DNA from: Streptomyces triticirhizae | Lineage (GTDB): Bacteria > Actinomycetota > Actinomycetes > Streptomycetales > Streptomycetaceae | NCBI RefSeq assembly: GCF_003696235.1 | Contig: NZ_RFFJ01000021.1 | Location: 1 to 47,363 of the forward strand | Direction: 5' to 3' | Length of the DNA stretch: 47,363 bases | In this document: positions 17,680 to 25,526 of the stretch, piece after piece | Numbering within the stretch: the first letter of the stretch is position 1 | How the letters are laid out: every line of letters starts with the position of its first letter | Translations under genes and position numbers: made by a program | The notes under the pieces: generated by a model | The model's input: only the letters and a program-made list of their open reading frames with translations | Told to the model about the DNA's origin: nothing | The model's database searches: none

Positions 17680-18807
17680 ATGGAAGGTGTGCTCGCTGCC
17701 CAGCCCTATGACGCCCTGCTCCTGCTCTCCTTCGGCGGCCCCGAGGGTCCCGACGACGTCCTGCCGTTCCTGGAGAACGTGACGCGTGGTCGGGGCATCC
17801 CCCGCGAACGGCTGGCCGAGGTCGGCGCCCACTACCACCTCTTCGGCGGGGTCAGCCCGATCAACGAACAGAACCGCACCCTGCTGGCCGCCCTGGCCGA
17901 CGACTTCGCCGCCCACGGCGTCGACCTCCCGCTCTACTGGGGCAACCGCAACTGGGCGCCCTATCTGACGGACACCCTGCGCCAGTTGGTCGCCGACGGC
18001 AGGCGCCGGGTGCTGACCCTGGTGACCAGCGCCTACGCCTCCTACTCCGGCTGCCGCCAGTACCGGGAGGACCTGGCCGGCGCGCTCGCCACGCTGCGCG
18101 AGGAGGGCCTGGAGCCGCCCCGGGTGGACAAGCTGCGGCTGTACTACAACCACCCCGGCTTCCTGGAGACGGTCGCCGAGGGCGTGCTGGAGTCGCTCCA
18201 GCGCCTCCCGTCGGAGGAACGCGCCGGCGCGCGGCTGGTGTTCACCACCCACTCGATCCCCGACTCGGCCGCCGACGTCTCCGGCCCGCCCGAAGGGCAC
18301 GGCCCCGGCGGCGCCTATGTCGCCCAACACCTCGACGCCGCCCGGGTGGTGGCCGAGCGCGTCGCCGAGGCCACCGGCGTGACGCGCGAGTGGGAGCTGG
18401 TCTACCAGTCCCGCAGCGGATCGCCCCGCATCCCCTGGCTGGAGCCCGACGTCAACGACCGGCTGCGGGAGCTGCGCGCCAAGGGCGAACGGGCCGTGGT
18501 GCTCGTTCCCGTCGGCTTCGTCTCCGACCACATGGAGGTCCGCTTCGACCTGGACACCGAGGCGCTGGCCACCGCCGATGAACTGGGCCTGCTGGCCGTC
18601 AGGTCGCCCACCGTGGGCGCCCACCCGCGCTTCGTCGCCGCGCTGCGCGAACTGGTCCTGGAGCGCGCCGCCACCGAACGCGGCGAGCGGCCCGAGCGCG
18701 GCGCGCTGGGCGAACGCGGCCCCAGCCACGACGTCTGCCCCGTGGGCTGCTGCGCGGGCCGGGTGGTCAAGCCGGCGGCGGCCGGCGCCGACAGCCCCTT
18801 CGCGTGA
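17680..18807 (+). CDS. cpfC: ferrochelatase (coproporphyrin-type of actinobacteria)
   Basis: The protein has 375 residues. The enzyme inserts Fe2+ into a porphyrin; in Gram-positive bacteria the substrate is coproporphyrin III, giving coproheme. The N-terminus [21 protein letters not shown] and the helix [12 protein letters not shown] are characteristic. Core active-site elements are the [12 protein letters not shown] histidine segment and [19 protein letters not shown], with its conserved HMEVxxDLD. The C-terminal cysteine-rich V-C-P-V-G-C-C plus an earlier Cys in YSGCRQY fit the [2Fe-2S] cluster known from actinobacterial ferrochelatases. The ATG at 17680 is preceded by a modest AGGAT. The next gene's start region overlaps or closely follows its stop, so it is probably co-transcribed with the phosphatase. 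Confidence 0.95.
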   Translation: MEGVLAAQPYDALLLLSFGGPEGPDDVLPFLENVTRGRGIPRERLAEVGAHYHLFGGVSPINEQNRTLLAALADDFAAHGVDLPLYWGNRNWAPYLTDTLRQLVADGRRRVLTLVTSAYASYSGCRQYREDLAGALATLREEGLEPPRVDKLRLYYNHPGFLETVAEGVLESLQRLPSEERAGARLVFTTHSIPDSAADVSGPPEGHGPGGAYVAQHLDAARVVAERVAEATGVTREWELVYQSRSGSPRIPWLEPDVNDRLRELRAKGERAVVLVPVGFVSDHMEVRFDLDTEALATADELGLLAVRSPTVGAHPRFVAALRELVLERAATERGERPERGALGERGPSHDVCPVGCCAGRVVKPAAAGADSPFA

Positions 18808-18851
18808 CCCAAGCCGACCAGCCGTTGAGTACGACCCTCCGAGGAGACCCC

Positions 18852-19700
18852 GTGTCCGAGCACCCCGAACCCGCGTCGGCGGCCGCGCTGTTGGAGCTGG
18901 CCGCCGAGGCCGCCCGCCGGGCCGGCACCCTGCTGCGCGACGGCCGGCCGGCCGACCTGGGCGTGGCCGCGACCAAGTCCAGCCCGATCGATGTCGTCAC
19001 CGAGATGGACGTGGCGGCCGAGCGGCTGATCACCGACTTCCTCACCGAGCGCCGCCCCGAGGACGGGGTACTCGGCGAGGAGGGCGGCGAACGGACCGGC
19101 ACCAGCGGGGTGCGCTGGGTCATCGACCCGCTGGACGGCACCGTCAACTACCTCTACGGGCTGCCCCAGTGGGCCGTCTCCATCGCCGCCGAGGTCGAGG
19201 GCCGGGTGGTGGCCGCCGTCGTCGAGGCGCCGATGCGCGGCGAGAGCTACCAGGCCACGCTGGGCGGCGGCGCCCGGCGCGTCACCGCGACCGGCCTGCC
19301 CCAGCCCATGACGACGCGCCCCAGCCCGCCGCTGGACCAGGCGCTGATCGCCACCGGCTTCAACTACGTGGCCACCGTGCGCACGGCCCAGGCGGCGCTC
19401 GCGACGCGGCTGATCCCCCGGGTGCGGGACATCCGCCGCTCGGGCTCGGCCGCCATCGACCTCGCCGACGTGGCCGGCGGCCGGCTGGACGGCTACTACG
19501 AACGCGGCCTGATGCCCTGGGACCTGGCAGCCGGCGACCTGATCGCCCGCGAGGCCGGCGCGCTGACCGGCGGCCGGCTCGGGCAGCGGCCCGACGGCGA
19601 CCTCACGGTGGCCGCCAGCCCCGGCGTCTTCGCCGCCCTCCAGCCGCTTCTCGACGAGTGGGGCGCCTGGCACGACGAGATGGCTGACGCCGAGGGTTGA
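18852..19700 (+). CDS. inositol monophosphatase family protein
   Basis: The protein has 282 residues. It belongs to the Mg2+-dependent, lithium-sensitive phosphatase fold: the first metal Glu is in GVLGEEGGE (E76/E77), the second motif is WVIDPLDGTVNYLYG (D92, D95), and the C-terminal motif is MPWDLAAGDLIAREAGA. It hydrolyses inositol-1-phosphate or related sugar phosphates. The GTG at 18852 is chosen because GAGGAG lies at 18841-18846 with ideal spacing; a GTG at 18804 overlapping the ferrochelatase stop would add 16 residues. It corresponds in position to SuhB in mycobacteria, upstream of the DUF4193-dut block. Inositol is the precursor of mycothiol and phosphatidylinositol, but the exact substrate is not shown by the sequence. 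Confidence 0.92.
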   Translation: MSEHPEPASAAALLELAAEAARRAGTLLRDGRPADLGVAATKSSPIDVVTEMDVAAERLITDFLTERRPEDGVLGEEGGERTGTSGVRWVIDPLDGTVNYLYGLPQWAVSIAAEVEGRVVAAVVEAPMRGESYQATLGGGARRVTATGLPQPMTTRPSPPLDQALIATGFNYVATVRTAQAALATRLIPRVRDIRRSGSAAIDLADVAGGRLDGYYERGLMPWDLAAGDLIAREAGALTGGRLGQRPDGDLTVAASPGVFAALQPLLDEWGAWHDEMADAEG

Positions 19701-20038
19701 GCGGGGTTGAGGGCGCGGCGGTGAGTGCTCGTAGGCGGTCGGGGAGCGCCTGACGGGTCGGCCGGTGTGGTCGCACGCCCCGCTGGGCGGGTTCGCCCGC
19801 GCGGGCGGTGCCATGAGTCGTGCCGGTCGCCGACGGGCGGGCCCGGCGTGGCGCCGCTTGCGACTCCGGCGGCCCCGGGACGACCACTCCGGGATTCGCT
19901 TCGAAGGGCACGGTGGCACCGGCGGCGGCGATCACGCGGATGGCGAGACGGTTCCGGGCGCGTCCCGTCACCGCTCGGACACACGTGGGGGGCGTCGGGA
20001 GGCTCTCCTCCCGACGCCCCGCCGTGGTCGTTGGTCGG
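19701..20038. other. 338-bp intergenic region, no convincing gene
   Basis: This lies between the phosphatase stop and the stop of the 53-residue minus-strand gene. It is GC-rich. A minus-strand frame across 19760-19990 stays open and includes a moderately normal-looking peptide (RLAIRVIAAAGATVPFEANP), but it has no good start or ribosome site and recognisable similarity is absent. A perfect 14-bp hairpin (19989-20020) occupies the right part. Confidence 0.5.
19989..20020 (-). terminator. perfect 14-bp hairpin, terminator of the small minus-strand gene
   Basis: Arms GGGGCGTCGGGAGG and CCTCCCGACGCCCC pair without mismatch around a CTCT loop. The hairpin starts 18 bp beyond the stop of the 53-residue minus-strand gene. 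There is no T tract, as in many Streptomyces terminators. It could also insulate read-through from the phosphatase gene on the plus strand. Confidence 0.75.
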
Positions 20039-20200
20039 TCAACAGACCTGGACGCCGTGCTCCTCGGCCAGTCGTCGCAGGTCGTCCAGCTCGGCCTGCT
20101 CCACGTCCATGGTGAACAGGTCTCCCGCTTCACGAGCGCGGTGCAGATCGGACTGGGTGTTCTCGATGCGCTGAAGGATGTCAGCGGTGAACGCGTCCAA
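20039..20200 (-). CDS. small conserved-looking protein, 53 residues, TTG start
   Basis: Reading the minus strand from TTG at 20200 gives MDAFTADILQRIENTQSDLH followed by RAREAGDLFTMDVEQAELDD and LRRLAEEHGVQVC, then TGA. It is acidic, strongly helical and probably a short coiled hairpin, with a C-terminal cysteine. The start is supported by GAGGGGG about seven bases upstream. The balanced composition, the ribosome site and a perfect terminator just after the stop make it a real gene although it is short. I recall similar small proteins next to cutRS in Streptomyces but do not know a function. It is divergent from cutR, with 321 bp between the starts. Confidence 0.75.
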   Translation of the reverse strand: MDAFTADILQRIENTQSDLHRAREAGDLFTMDVEQAELDDLRRLAEEHGVQVC

Positions 20201-20521
20201 GGTGCGCCCCCTCGGCTCTCATGGCGGCACCGGGGAAGTGCCGCGGGTGGGTGCGACCACAGCGGTCCCGCAGCGGGTCGGCAGCGCGGGGGGATGGCTT
20301 GCCGCCTTCGCGGGATGGTCACGGGGTGTGGAGGGCTACTCCCCGGCTGGCCCGACCGCAAAACCTTCCTCACCGGCCCAATCTCGCCGGCGGCCAGCCC
20401 GGGGGGCGCGGCCGTTCCGTTTACCACCGGCTTACGCGGGTTGCGGGCAGGATGGTGGCACGCGGTCAGCCGACCCAGGGTGATCGGGTGACCCCACAGC
20501 GACCCACAGAGAGGGACGGAC
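20201..20521. other. 321-bp divergent regulatory region upstream of cutR
   Basis: No gene is visible. The region separates the small minus-strand gene from cutR and should hold both promoters. The right half contains a direct-repeat element (20419-20435) of the type bound by OmpR-class regulators. The immediate cutR leader has GAGAGGGACGG before the GTG. Confidence 0.5.
20419..20435 (-). promoter_or_regulatory. candidate OmpR-type response-regulator direct repeat upstream of cutR
   Basis: On the minus strand the sequence reads GTAAGC-N5-GTAAAC, two hexamers repeating with an 11-bp period, about one helical turn. This is how dimers of OmpR/PhoB-class regulators bind. It lies 86 bp upstream of the cutR start and is a candidate autoregulatory site for CutR. 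No binding data are used. Confidence 0.4.
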
Positions 20522-21175
20522 GTGCGCGTACTCGTCGTCGAGGACGAGCGGTTGCTCGCGGACGCGGTGGCCACCGGGCTGCGGCGGCAGGCCATGGCCG
20601 TGGACGTGGTGTACGACGGCGAGGCGGCGCTGGAGCGCGTCGACATCAACGAGTACGACGTCGTCGTACTCGACCGCGACCTGCCCCTGGTCCACGGGGA
20701 CGACGTCTGCCGGCACATCGTGGCGGCCGGACTGCCGACGCGGGTGCTGATGTTGACGGCCTCGGGCGACGTGAGCGACCGGGTCGAGGGGTTGGAGATC
20801 GGCGCGGACGACTACCTGCCCAAGCCGTTCGCCTTCACCGAGCTGATCGCCCGCGTCCGGGCCCTGGGCCGCCGCGCCACCGCGCCGCTGCCGCCCGTGC
20901 TGGAGCGGGCCGGCATCACGCTGGACCCCAACCGCCGCGAGGTCTTCCGCGCCGGGCGCCCGATCCAGCTGGCGCCCAAGGAGTTCGCTGTCCTGGAGGT
21001 GCTGATGCGGGGGGACGGCGCCGTGGTCTCCGCCGAACAGCTGCTGGAGAAGGCCTGGGACGAGAACACCGACCCGTTCACCAACGTCGTGCGGGTCACG
21101 GTGATGACGCTCCGCCGCAAGCTGGGCGAGCCGCCGGTGATCACCACCGTGCCGGGCGCCGGATACCGGATCTGA
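20522..21175 (+). CDS. cutR: CutR, OmpR-family response regulator
   Basis: The protein has 217 residues. The receiver domain (1-115) has the acidic pocket E7/D8, phospho-acceptor D51 in VVVLDRDLP, the Thr in LMLTASGD, and the Lys in YLPKPFAF. The winged-helix DNA-binding domain (about 125-217) ends in VTVMTLRRKLGEPPVITTVP and GAGYRI. It matches CutR of Streptomyces, first described in S. lividans and later tied to control of secretion-stress genes. It starts at GTG 20522 after GAGAGGGACGG. Its sensor kinase cutS follows 6 bp after the stop, so the two are an operon. Confidence 0.94.
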   Translation: MRVLVVEDERLLADAVATGLRRQAMAVDVVYDGEAALERVDINEYDVVVLDRDLPLVHGDDVCRHIVAAGLPTRVLMLTASGDVSDRVEGLEIGADDYLPKPFAFTELIARVRALGRRATAPLPPVLERAGITLDPNRREVFRAGRPIQLAPKEFAVLEVLMRGDGAVVSAEQLLEKAWDENTDPFTNVVRVTVMTLRRKLGEPPVITTVPGAGYRI

Positions 21176-21181
21176 GGCGCC

Positions 21182-22489
21182 ATGGTCTCCTTCCCGCCCA
21201 AGCCCCCCAGGCCCCCGAAGCCCGCCGGGACGCCGGCCCCGCCGGGCGCGCGCCCGGCGTCCCGGGTGGCCGCCCCGCCCAAGCCCCAGTGGGACCCGGG
21301 CGACGCCGACCAGCACCGCAGCTGGTTCCGGCCCACCATCCGGATCAGGCTGACCCTGCTCTACGGCGGGATGTTCCTGATCGCCGGCGTGGTGCTGCTG
21401 ACGATCATCTATCTGCTGGCCGCCCGCGCCCTGGACCGGGGCAGCCGGCCGCCGTTCGAGTTCACCAGCAGCACCGAGGTCACGATCAACTCGGACATCT
21501 GCCCGGGGATCACCGGGCGGGTCAGCGCCGCCGCGTTCGAGAGCTGGCTCTCGGAGTGCTACGGGGTGCAGCGCTCCATGGCCCTGGACCAGCTGCTGAG
21601 CAACTCGCTGCTGGCGCTGCTGGGGCTGGCCGTGGCGGCGTTCGCCTTCGGCTATGTGATGGCCGGCCGGGTGCTCTCGCCGCTGGGCCGGATCACCCGC
21701 ACCGCCCGCCAGGTCGCCGGCTCCGACCTGCACCGCAGGATCGAACTCGACGGCCCCGACGACGAGTTCAAGGAGCTGGCCGACACCTTCGACGAGATGC
21801 TGGACCGGTTGGACCGCGCCTTCACCGCACAGCAGCGCTTCGTCGCCAACGCCTCCCACGAGCTGCGCACCCCGTTGGCCATCAACCGCACCCTGCTGGA
21901 GGTGCAGCTCTCCGACCCGGAGGCCTCGCCCGAGCTGACCCAGCTGGGCAAGACCCTGCTGGCCACCAACGAGCGCAGCGAGCAGCTCGTCGAGGGCCTG
22001 CTGCTGCTGGCCCGCAGCGAGAACGAGATCATCGACCACAAGCCCGTCGACCTGGCGGAGGTCGCCGGCCAAGCCGTCGAGCAGAGCCGGGGCGAGGCGG
22101 CCTCCCGGGGCGTCGCCCTGTCCGGCACCCGCCAGCAGGTCTGGGTCCAGGGGAACGGGGTACTCCTGGAGCGGATCGCCCTCAACCTCGTGCAGAACGC
22201 GATCCGGTACAACCTGCCCTCGGACGGCTGGGTGCGCGTCGATACGGAGGCCAGGTCGGGACAGGCCCTCCTCGTGGTGGAGAATACGGGGCCGGTGGTA
22301 CCCGCCTACGAGATCGACAACATGTTTGAGCCTTTTCGGCGGCTACGCACCGAGCGCACCGGAAGCGACAAGGGCGTCGGGCTCGGCCTCTCCATCGTGC
22401 GGTCCGTGGCGCGCGCTCACGGCGGCTATGTTCAGGCCGTTCCGCGCGAGGGCGGCGGACTGGTGATGCGGGTGACCGTTCCGGTGTGA
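21182..22489 (+). CDS. cutS: CutS, membrane sensor histidine kinase
   Basis: The protein has 435 residues. A Pro-rich cytoplasmic N-terminus (1-50) is followed by TM1 (about 57-80), an extracytoplasmic sensor loop, TM2 (about 138-163), a HAMP domain, the dimerisation H-box FVANASHELRTPL with H226, and an ATPase domain with N-box (ALNLVQNAIRY), DNMFEPF and GVGLGLSIVRSVA. The loop contains exactly two cysteines, C107 and C126 (SDICPGIT and SECYGVQ). This fits recent proposals that CutS monitors disulfide formation outside the cell. The cognate regulator is CutR. The start at ATG 21182 is six bases after the cutR stop, with a weak ribosome site, consistent with coupling. Confidence 0.94.
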   Translation: MVSFPPKPPRPPKPAGTPAPPGARPASRVAAPPKPQWDPGDADQHRSWFRPTIRIRLTLLYGGMFLIAGVVLLTIIYLLAARALDRGSRPPFEFTSSTEVTINSDICPGITGRVSAAAFESWLSECYGVQRSMALDQLLSNSLLALLGLAVAAFAFGYVMAGRVLSPLGRITRTARQVAGSDLHRRIELDGPDDEFKELADTFDEMLDRLDRAFTAQQRFVANASHELRTPLAINRTLLEVQLSDPEASPELTQLGKTLLATNERSEQLVEGLLLLARSENEIIDHKPVDLAEVAGQAVEQSRGEAASRGVALSGTRQQVWVQGNGVLLERIALNLVQNAIRYNLPSDGWVRVDTEARSGQALLVVENTGPVVPAYEIDNMFEPFRRLRTERTGSDKGVGLGLSIVRSVARAHGGYVQAVPREGGGLVMRVTVPV

Positions 22490-22808
22490 GGTCCGGCCCG
22501 CGTTCCGGGCCGATGTGTGGTCCGCACAGCGGTCTGACAGGGCCCTGGGACGGGAAAGAAGGGAATGTGATCAATCGCATACGCACGCCGCGCTAGCGGC
22601 GCGGGCACTGGCCGGGACGGGCATTGTGACCGGTCCACGGCCCGATCGGCAGCCGTAATGATCACCTCTTCAGGCGTTCGGTTGGGTGTCGATTGAGTAA
22701 CAGCACTTGATGTGAGGCAAAATCTCCGCCTCGGGTCGGGCACAAATCCCGACCCCTCGCGCGTTACGTGCGCTGAGACATCACAGACACCCGGAGGGGG
22801 AGAACGAA
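22490..22808. other. 319-bp intergenic region between cutS and the DUF4193 gene
   Basis: No coding sequence is seen. A hairpin with 6-bp arms (CGCCGC-GCTA-GCGGCG, 22586-22601) may end cutS transcription. The right part is less GC-rich and holds a promoter-like TTGAGT (22693-22698) and CAAAAT (22718-22723), separated by 19 bp. The sequence just before the DUF4193 start is a very strong ribosome site (GGAGGGGGAG), which suggests high expression. Confidence 0.5.
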
Positions 22809-23108
22809 ATGGCAACCGACTACGACACTCCACGCAAGACCGACGACGATGTCAACGAGGACAGCATCGAGGAGCTGAAGGCCCGGCGGAACGACAAGTC
22901 CGCCTCGACGGTCGACGTCGACGAGTTCGAGCAGGCGGAGGGCCTGGAGCTGCCCGGCGCCGACCTGTCCAACGAGGAGCTGTCGGTCCGGGTGCTGCCG
23001 CGGCAGGCGGACGAGTTCACCTGCATGAGCTGCTTCCTGGTCCACCACAGGTCCCAGCTGGCCGACGAGAAGGACGGCCAGCCGATCTGCCGGGACTGCG
23101 CGGCCTGA
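22809..23108 (+). CDS. DUF4193 family zinc-ribbon-like protein
   Basis: The protein has 99 residues and is very acidic. The N-terminal 60 residues (TDDDVNEDSIEELKARRND) look disordered. The C-terminal part has two CxxC knuckles, FTCMSCFLVHH and ICRDCAA, that should bind one zinc ion. DUF4193 proteins are universal in actinobacteria (Rv2699c in M. tuberculosis sits in the same neighbourhood); their role is unknown, and the family resembles small RNA-polymerase-associated or ribosome-associated factors only in general form. The very strong ribosome site GGAGGGGGAG predicts abundant expression. It is convergent with DUF3093 20 bp away. Confidence 0.93.
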   Translation: MATDYDTPRKTDDDVNEDSIEELKARRNDKSASTVDVDEFEQAEGLELPGADLSNEELSVRVLPRQADEFTCMSCFLVHHRSQLADEKDGQPICRDCAA

Positions 23109-23128
23109 GTCCCCGCCCGGACCGGCGG

Positions 23129-23581
23129 CTACACCGCGTCCGGGCGGGCGGCGGCCAGCGCGGCGGCGAGCCGCTCCGGTCGACGGGTCGAGAGGTAGAG
23201 ATAGGGCGTGGGGTCCTGGGGATCGGTCACCTCGACCCTTACCGCCGTGGGAATGTAGGCCCGCAGCACCATATGAGCCCGGGCATCCGCACGATGGGTG
23301 CGCCAGGCGCGCGCCTCATCGGCGTTGAGCGCCCGGGCCTCGCCCAGCGCTTCGAGGGGGATGCGGGCGTCCCCCGCCACCAGGGAGCCGGCCGTCACCC
23401 GAATCCGGGCGCCGCCGTACGCGCTCAACGCCATGCCGGCGAGGGCGCCACCGGCGGCCATCCCCGACAGCAGCGGGACCGGGCCCAGCGGCACCAGCGC
23501 GACGCCGAGCAGCAGCACGCTCATCAGGGCCATCAACCACCAGGTCGCCGGTACCGTCAGTCGCTCGTCATACGCCTTCAT
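23129..23581 (-). CDS. DUF3093 family membrane protein
   Basis: The protein has 150 residues. Two adjacent membrane segments lie near the N-terminus (WWLMALMSVLLLGVALVPLG and VPLLSGMAAGGALAGMALSA), followed by a cytoplasmic beta-rich domain (RIRVTAGSLVAGDARIPLEA) ending YLYLSTRRPERLAAALAAAR, resembling PH-like domains. The MKAYDERLTVPATWW start is typical of DUF3093. The ATG at 23581 is used; an in-frame ATG at 23593 would add four residues. The family is conserved next to dUTPase in actinobacteria, divergently transcribed as here. The function is unknown. Confidence 0.9.
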   Translation of the reverse strand: MKAYDERLTVPATWWLMALMSVLLLGVALVPLGPVPLLSGMAAGGALAGMALSAYGGARIRVTAGSLVAGDARIPLEALGEARALNADEARAWRTHRADARAHMVLRAYIPTAVRVEVTDPQDPTPYLYLSTRRPERLAAALAAARPDAV

Positions 23582-23791
23582 GGGCCCAAGCATCGCAGGC
23601 TCGCCTCCCGGCCCGCCCGGCGGCGGTAGGGTCTGCATCGTGAGTGCGGTCCTGACCCTTCCGAGGCCCAGCGGGCCCGGCCCGAGGCCTACGTCCCTCG
23701 CCGGTTCCGGCGCCGGCGTCCTCTCGGGTTTCTGCCCCCGTTCCCCGTTCCCCGCGCGGCGGTTGGCGCGCACCCTGCGGGAGGTGGCGCG

Positions 23792-24301
23792 ATGAGCCGC
23801 CCGCTGGACGTGCTGCTGCGCAGGATCGATCCCGAGGTGCCCCTGCCCTCCCGGGCCCACCCGGGGGACGCCGGGGTCGATCTGGTCACCACCGAGCCGG
23901 CCGAACTGGCGCCGGGGGAGCGGATCGTGTTGCCGACCGGGGTTTCCATCGCCCTGCCCGACGGGTACGCGGCCTTCGCACACCCCCGCTCCGGGCTCGC
24001 GGCCCGCTGCGGGGTTTCGATGGTGAACGCTCCCGGCACGATCGACGCCGGGTACCGTGGAGAGATCAAGGTCATTCTGATCAATCTGGACCCACGTCAG
24101 AGCGTGCGGTTCCAGCGATTTGACCGCATCGCCCAGCTTGTCGTCCAGCGGGTCGAGACGGTGCGGTTCCACGAGGTCGCGGAGCTGCCGGGATCGGCGC
24201 GGTCCACCGGGGGCTTCGGCTCCACCGGGGGGCACGCCGACGCCGGGAACTCCTATGCTGCGGTCGGTCCCGGCGGGGCCGCCGACCGGAAAGGACAGTG
24301 A
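23792..24301 (+). CDS. dut: deoxyuridine 5'-triphosphate nucleotidohydrolase (dUTPase)
   Basis: The protein has 169 residues. It converts dUTP to dUMP and pyrophosphate, keeping uracil out of DNA and supplying the thymidylate precursor. The trimeric dUTPase motifs are all visible: motif 1 [15 protein letters not shown], motif 2 [12 protein letters not shown], motif 3 [20 protein letters not shown], motif 4 [10 protein letters not shown] and motif 5 [11 protein letters not shown], which closes over the substrate. The C-terminal 25 residues after motif 5 are an Ala/Gly tail. The ATG at 23792 is preceded by GGGAGG. The next gene starts one base after its stop, so dut and DUF3710 are an operon. 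Confidence 0.97.
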   Translation: MSRPLDVLLRRIDPEVPLPSRAHPGDAGVDLVTTEPAELAPGERIVLPTGVSIALPDGYAAFAHPRSGLAARCGVSMVNAPGTIDAGYRGEIKVILINLDPRQSVRFQRFDRIAQLVVQRVETVRFHEVAELPGSARSTGGFGSTGGHADAGNSYAAVGPGGAADRKGQ

Positions 24302-24302
24302 C

Positions 24303-25067
24303 GTGTTCGGACGTCGTCGCAAGCGAGACGCAAAGCCCGAGGACGCGGTCGAGGCGACCGCCGACGAGACTCCGGACGAGGACGAGGTGCGCCGGGTCAG
24401 GCTGGAGCCGGCACCGCGCCCCGACGGTCCCTGGGACGTGAGCGAGGTGTCCAAGCCGGCCGAGGGCCGGGTGGACCTCGGCGGGCTCTTCGTTCCCGGC
24501 GTCCAGGGCATGGAGCTGCGCGTCGAGGTGGCCGGCGACGCGATCGTCGCCGCCACCGTGGTGCTCAAGGACAGCGCGGTGCAGCTCCAGGCCTTCGCCG
24601 CGCCCCGGCGCGAGGGCATCTGGGCCGAGGTGCGCGAGGAGATCGCCAGCGGCATCACCGGGCAGGGCGGCGCGGTCGAGGAGATCGAGGGCCCGCTCGG
24701 CTGGGAGCTGCGGGCCCGGGTGCCCGTCAAGCTGCCCGACGGCAAGCAGGGCACCCAGGTGGTGCGCTTCGTCGGCGTGGACGGCCCCCGCTGGTTCCTG
24801 CGCGGGGTGATCTCCGGGCAGGGCGCGGTGCAGCCGAAGACCGCCGGGCTGCTCGAGCAGATCTTCCAGGACACGGTCGTGGTGCGCGGCGAAGGACCGA
24901 TGGCGCCCAGGGACCCGATCGTCCTCAAGCTCCCCGACGACGCCCAGATGGTGCCGGACGGCGTCAAGAAGGAGCAGGCCGGCTCGGGCGACGAGGCGCA
25001 GGTCTCCCGGTTCGCCGGCGGCCTGGACAAGCTGCGGCGCGGCCCGGAGATCTCCGAGGTCCGCTGA
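24303..25067 (+). CDS. DUF3710 family protein
   Basis: The protein has 254 residues and is soluble. It has a basic start (MFGRRRKRDAKPED), an acidic linker (ADETPDEDEV), then the family core: GPWDVSEV, GRVDLGGLFVPGVQGMELRV, LQAFAAPRREGIWAEVREEI, and VDGPRWFLRGVISGQGAVQ. DUF3710 is found directly after dut across actinobacteria (Rv2696c-like), but its function is unknown. The GTG at 24303 has AAAGGA about eight bases upstream, inside the dut stop region, indicating coupled translation. A large hairpin (25076-25115) follows. Confidence 0.92.
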   Translation: MFGRRRKRDAKPEDAVEATADETPDEDEVRRVRLEPAPRPDGPWDVSEVSKPAEGRVDLGGLFVPGVQGMELRVEVAGDAIVAATVVLKDSAVQLQAFAAPRREGIWAEVREEIASGITGQGGAVEEIEGPLGWELRARVPVKLPDGKQGTQVVRFVGVDGPRWFLRGVISGQGAVQPKTAGLLEQIFQDTVVVRGEGPMAPRDPIVLKLPDDAQMVPDGVKKEQAGSGDEAQVSRFAGGLDKLRRGPEISEVR

Positions 25068-25075
25068 ACCTCCGC

Positions 25076-25115
25076 GACGGCGCGGGTCCCCGGCGTTCCG
25101 GGGGCCCGCGCCGTC
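25076..25115 (+). terminator. hairpin terminator after dut-DUF3710
   Basis: Arms GACGGCGCGGG and CCCGCGCCGTC pair perfectly (11 bp), and the stem extends inward with CCCC/GGGG pairs around a short loop. The hairpin lies 9 bp after the DUF3710 stop. No T tract follows. Confidence 0.7.
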
Positions 25116-25184
25116 CTCGTGCGCCGGTGTGAGGGCCGGGCCGCGCGGGTACCCGGGCGCGGTCCGTCGTCCCGGAAGGCCGCC

Positions 25185-25469
25185 ATGAGCAGAGCACGGC
25201 ACGCCCGCACCGGCACCGAGCCGATCACGGCGCTCAGCGCGCTGCGGCTGCGGCTGCTGCTGTCGGTCATCTTCACCCCGCTCTTCGTCGCCGGCGCCAT
25301 CGTGTTCGGCGTCTGGTGGGCGCGGGCCGAGCCGGGCGACGCCGTCGGCCCCGACGCCCTGCGGGTGATCACCCTGATCTGCGCGATCGCCGCCGTTCTG
25401 GCGCTGGTCGACCTGGTGGTCGTGGTGCGTCGCCGCCGGCGGGCGGCCCGGCGCCCCACAGCCCGCTGA
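25185..25469 (+). CDS. DUF6343 family small membrane protein
   Basis: The protein has 94 residues. After a short basic N-terminus (RARHARTGTEPITALSALRL, the RTGxEPxTAxSALRLR pattern of DUF6343) there are two membrane segments, RLLLSVIFTPLFVAGAIVFG and VITLICAIAAVLALVDLVVV, and a C-terminal Arg-rich tail (RRRRRAARR). The ATG at 25185 has GGAAGG just upstream; an upstream in-frame start would add only Arg/Gly-rich sequence. The function is unknown. It lies 57 bp before kdpD in the same direction. Confidence 0.75.
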   Translation: MSRARHARTGTEPITALSALRLRLLLSVIFTPLFVAGAIVFGVWWARAEPGDAVGPDALRVITLICAIAAVLALVDLVVVVRRRRRAARRPTAR

Positions 25470-25526
25470 CCGGGGCGGAGGACGGCCGGGGGACGGCGGG
25501 CCCGGGAAAGCGACGACAATGGGTCC

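Noticed and set aside
19603..20718. Minus-strand open frame with a partly protein-like peptide (RLAIRVIAAAGATVPFEANP)
   Set aside because: It runs antisense across the cutR start and the phosphatase end, has no start with a ribosome site, and the small 53-residue gene uses a different frame. A decayed gene is possible but not supported.
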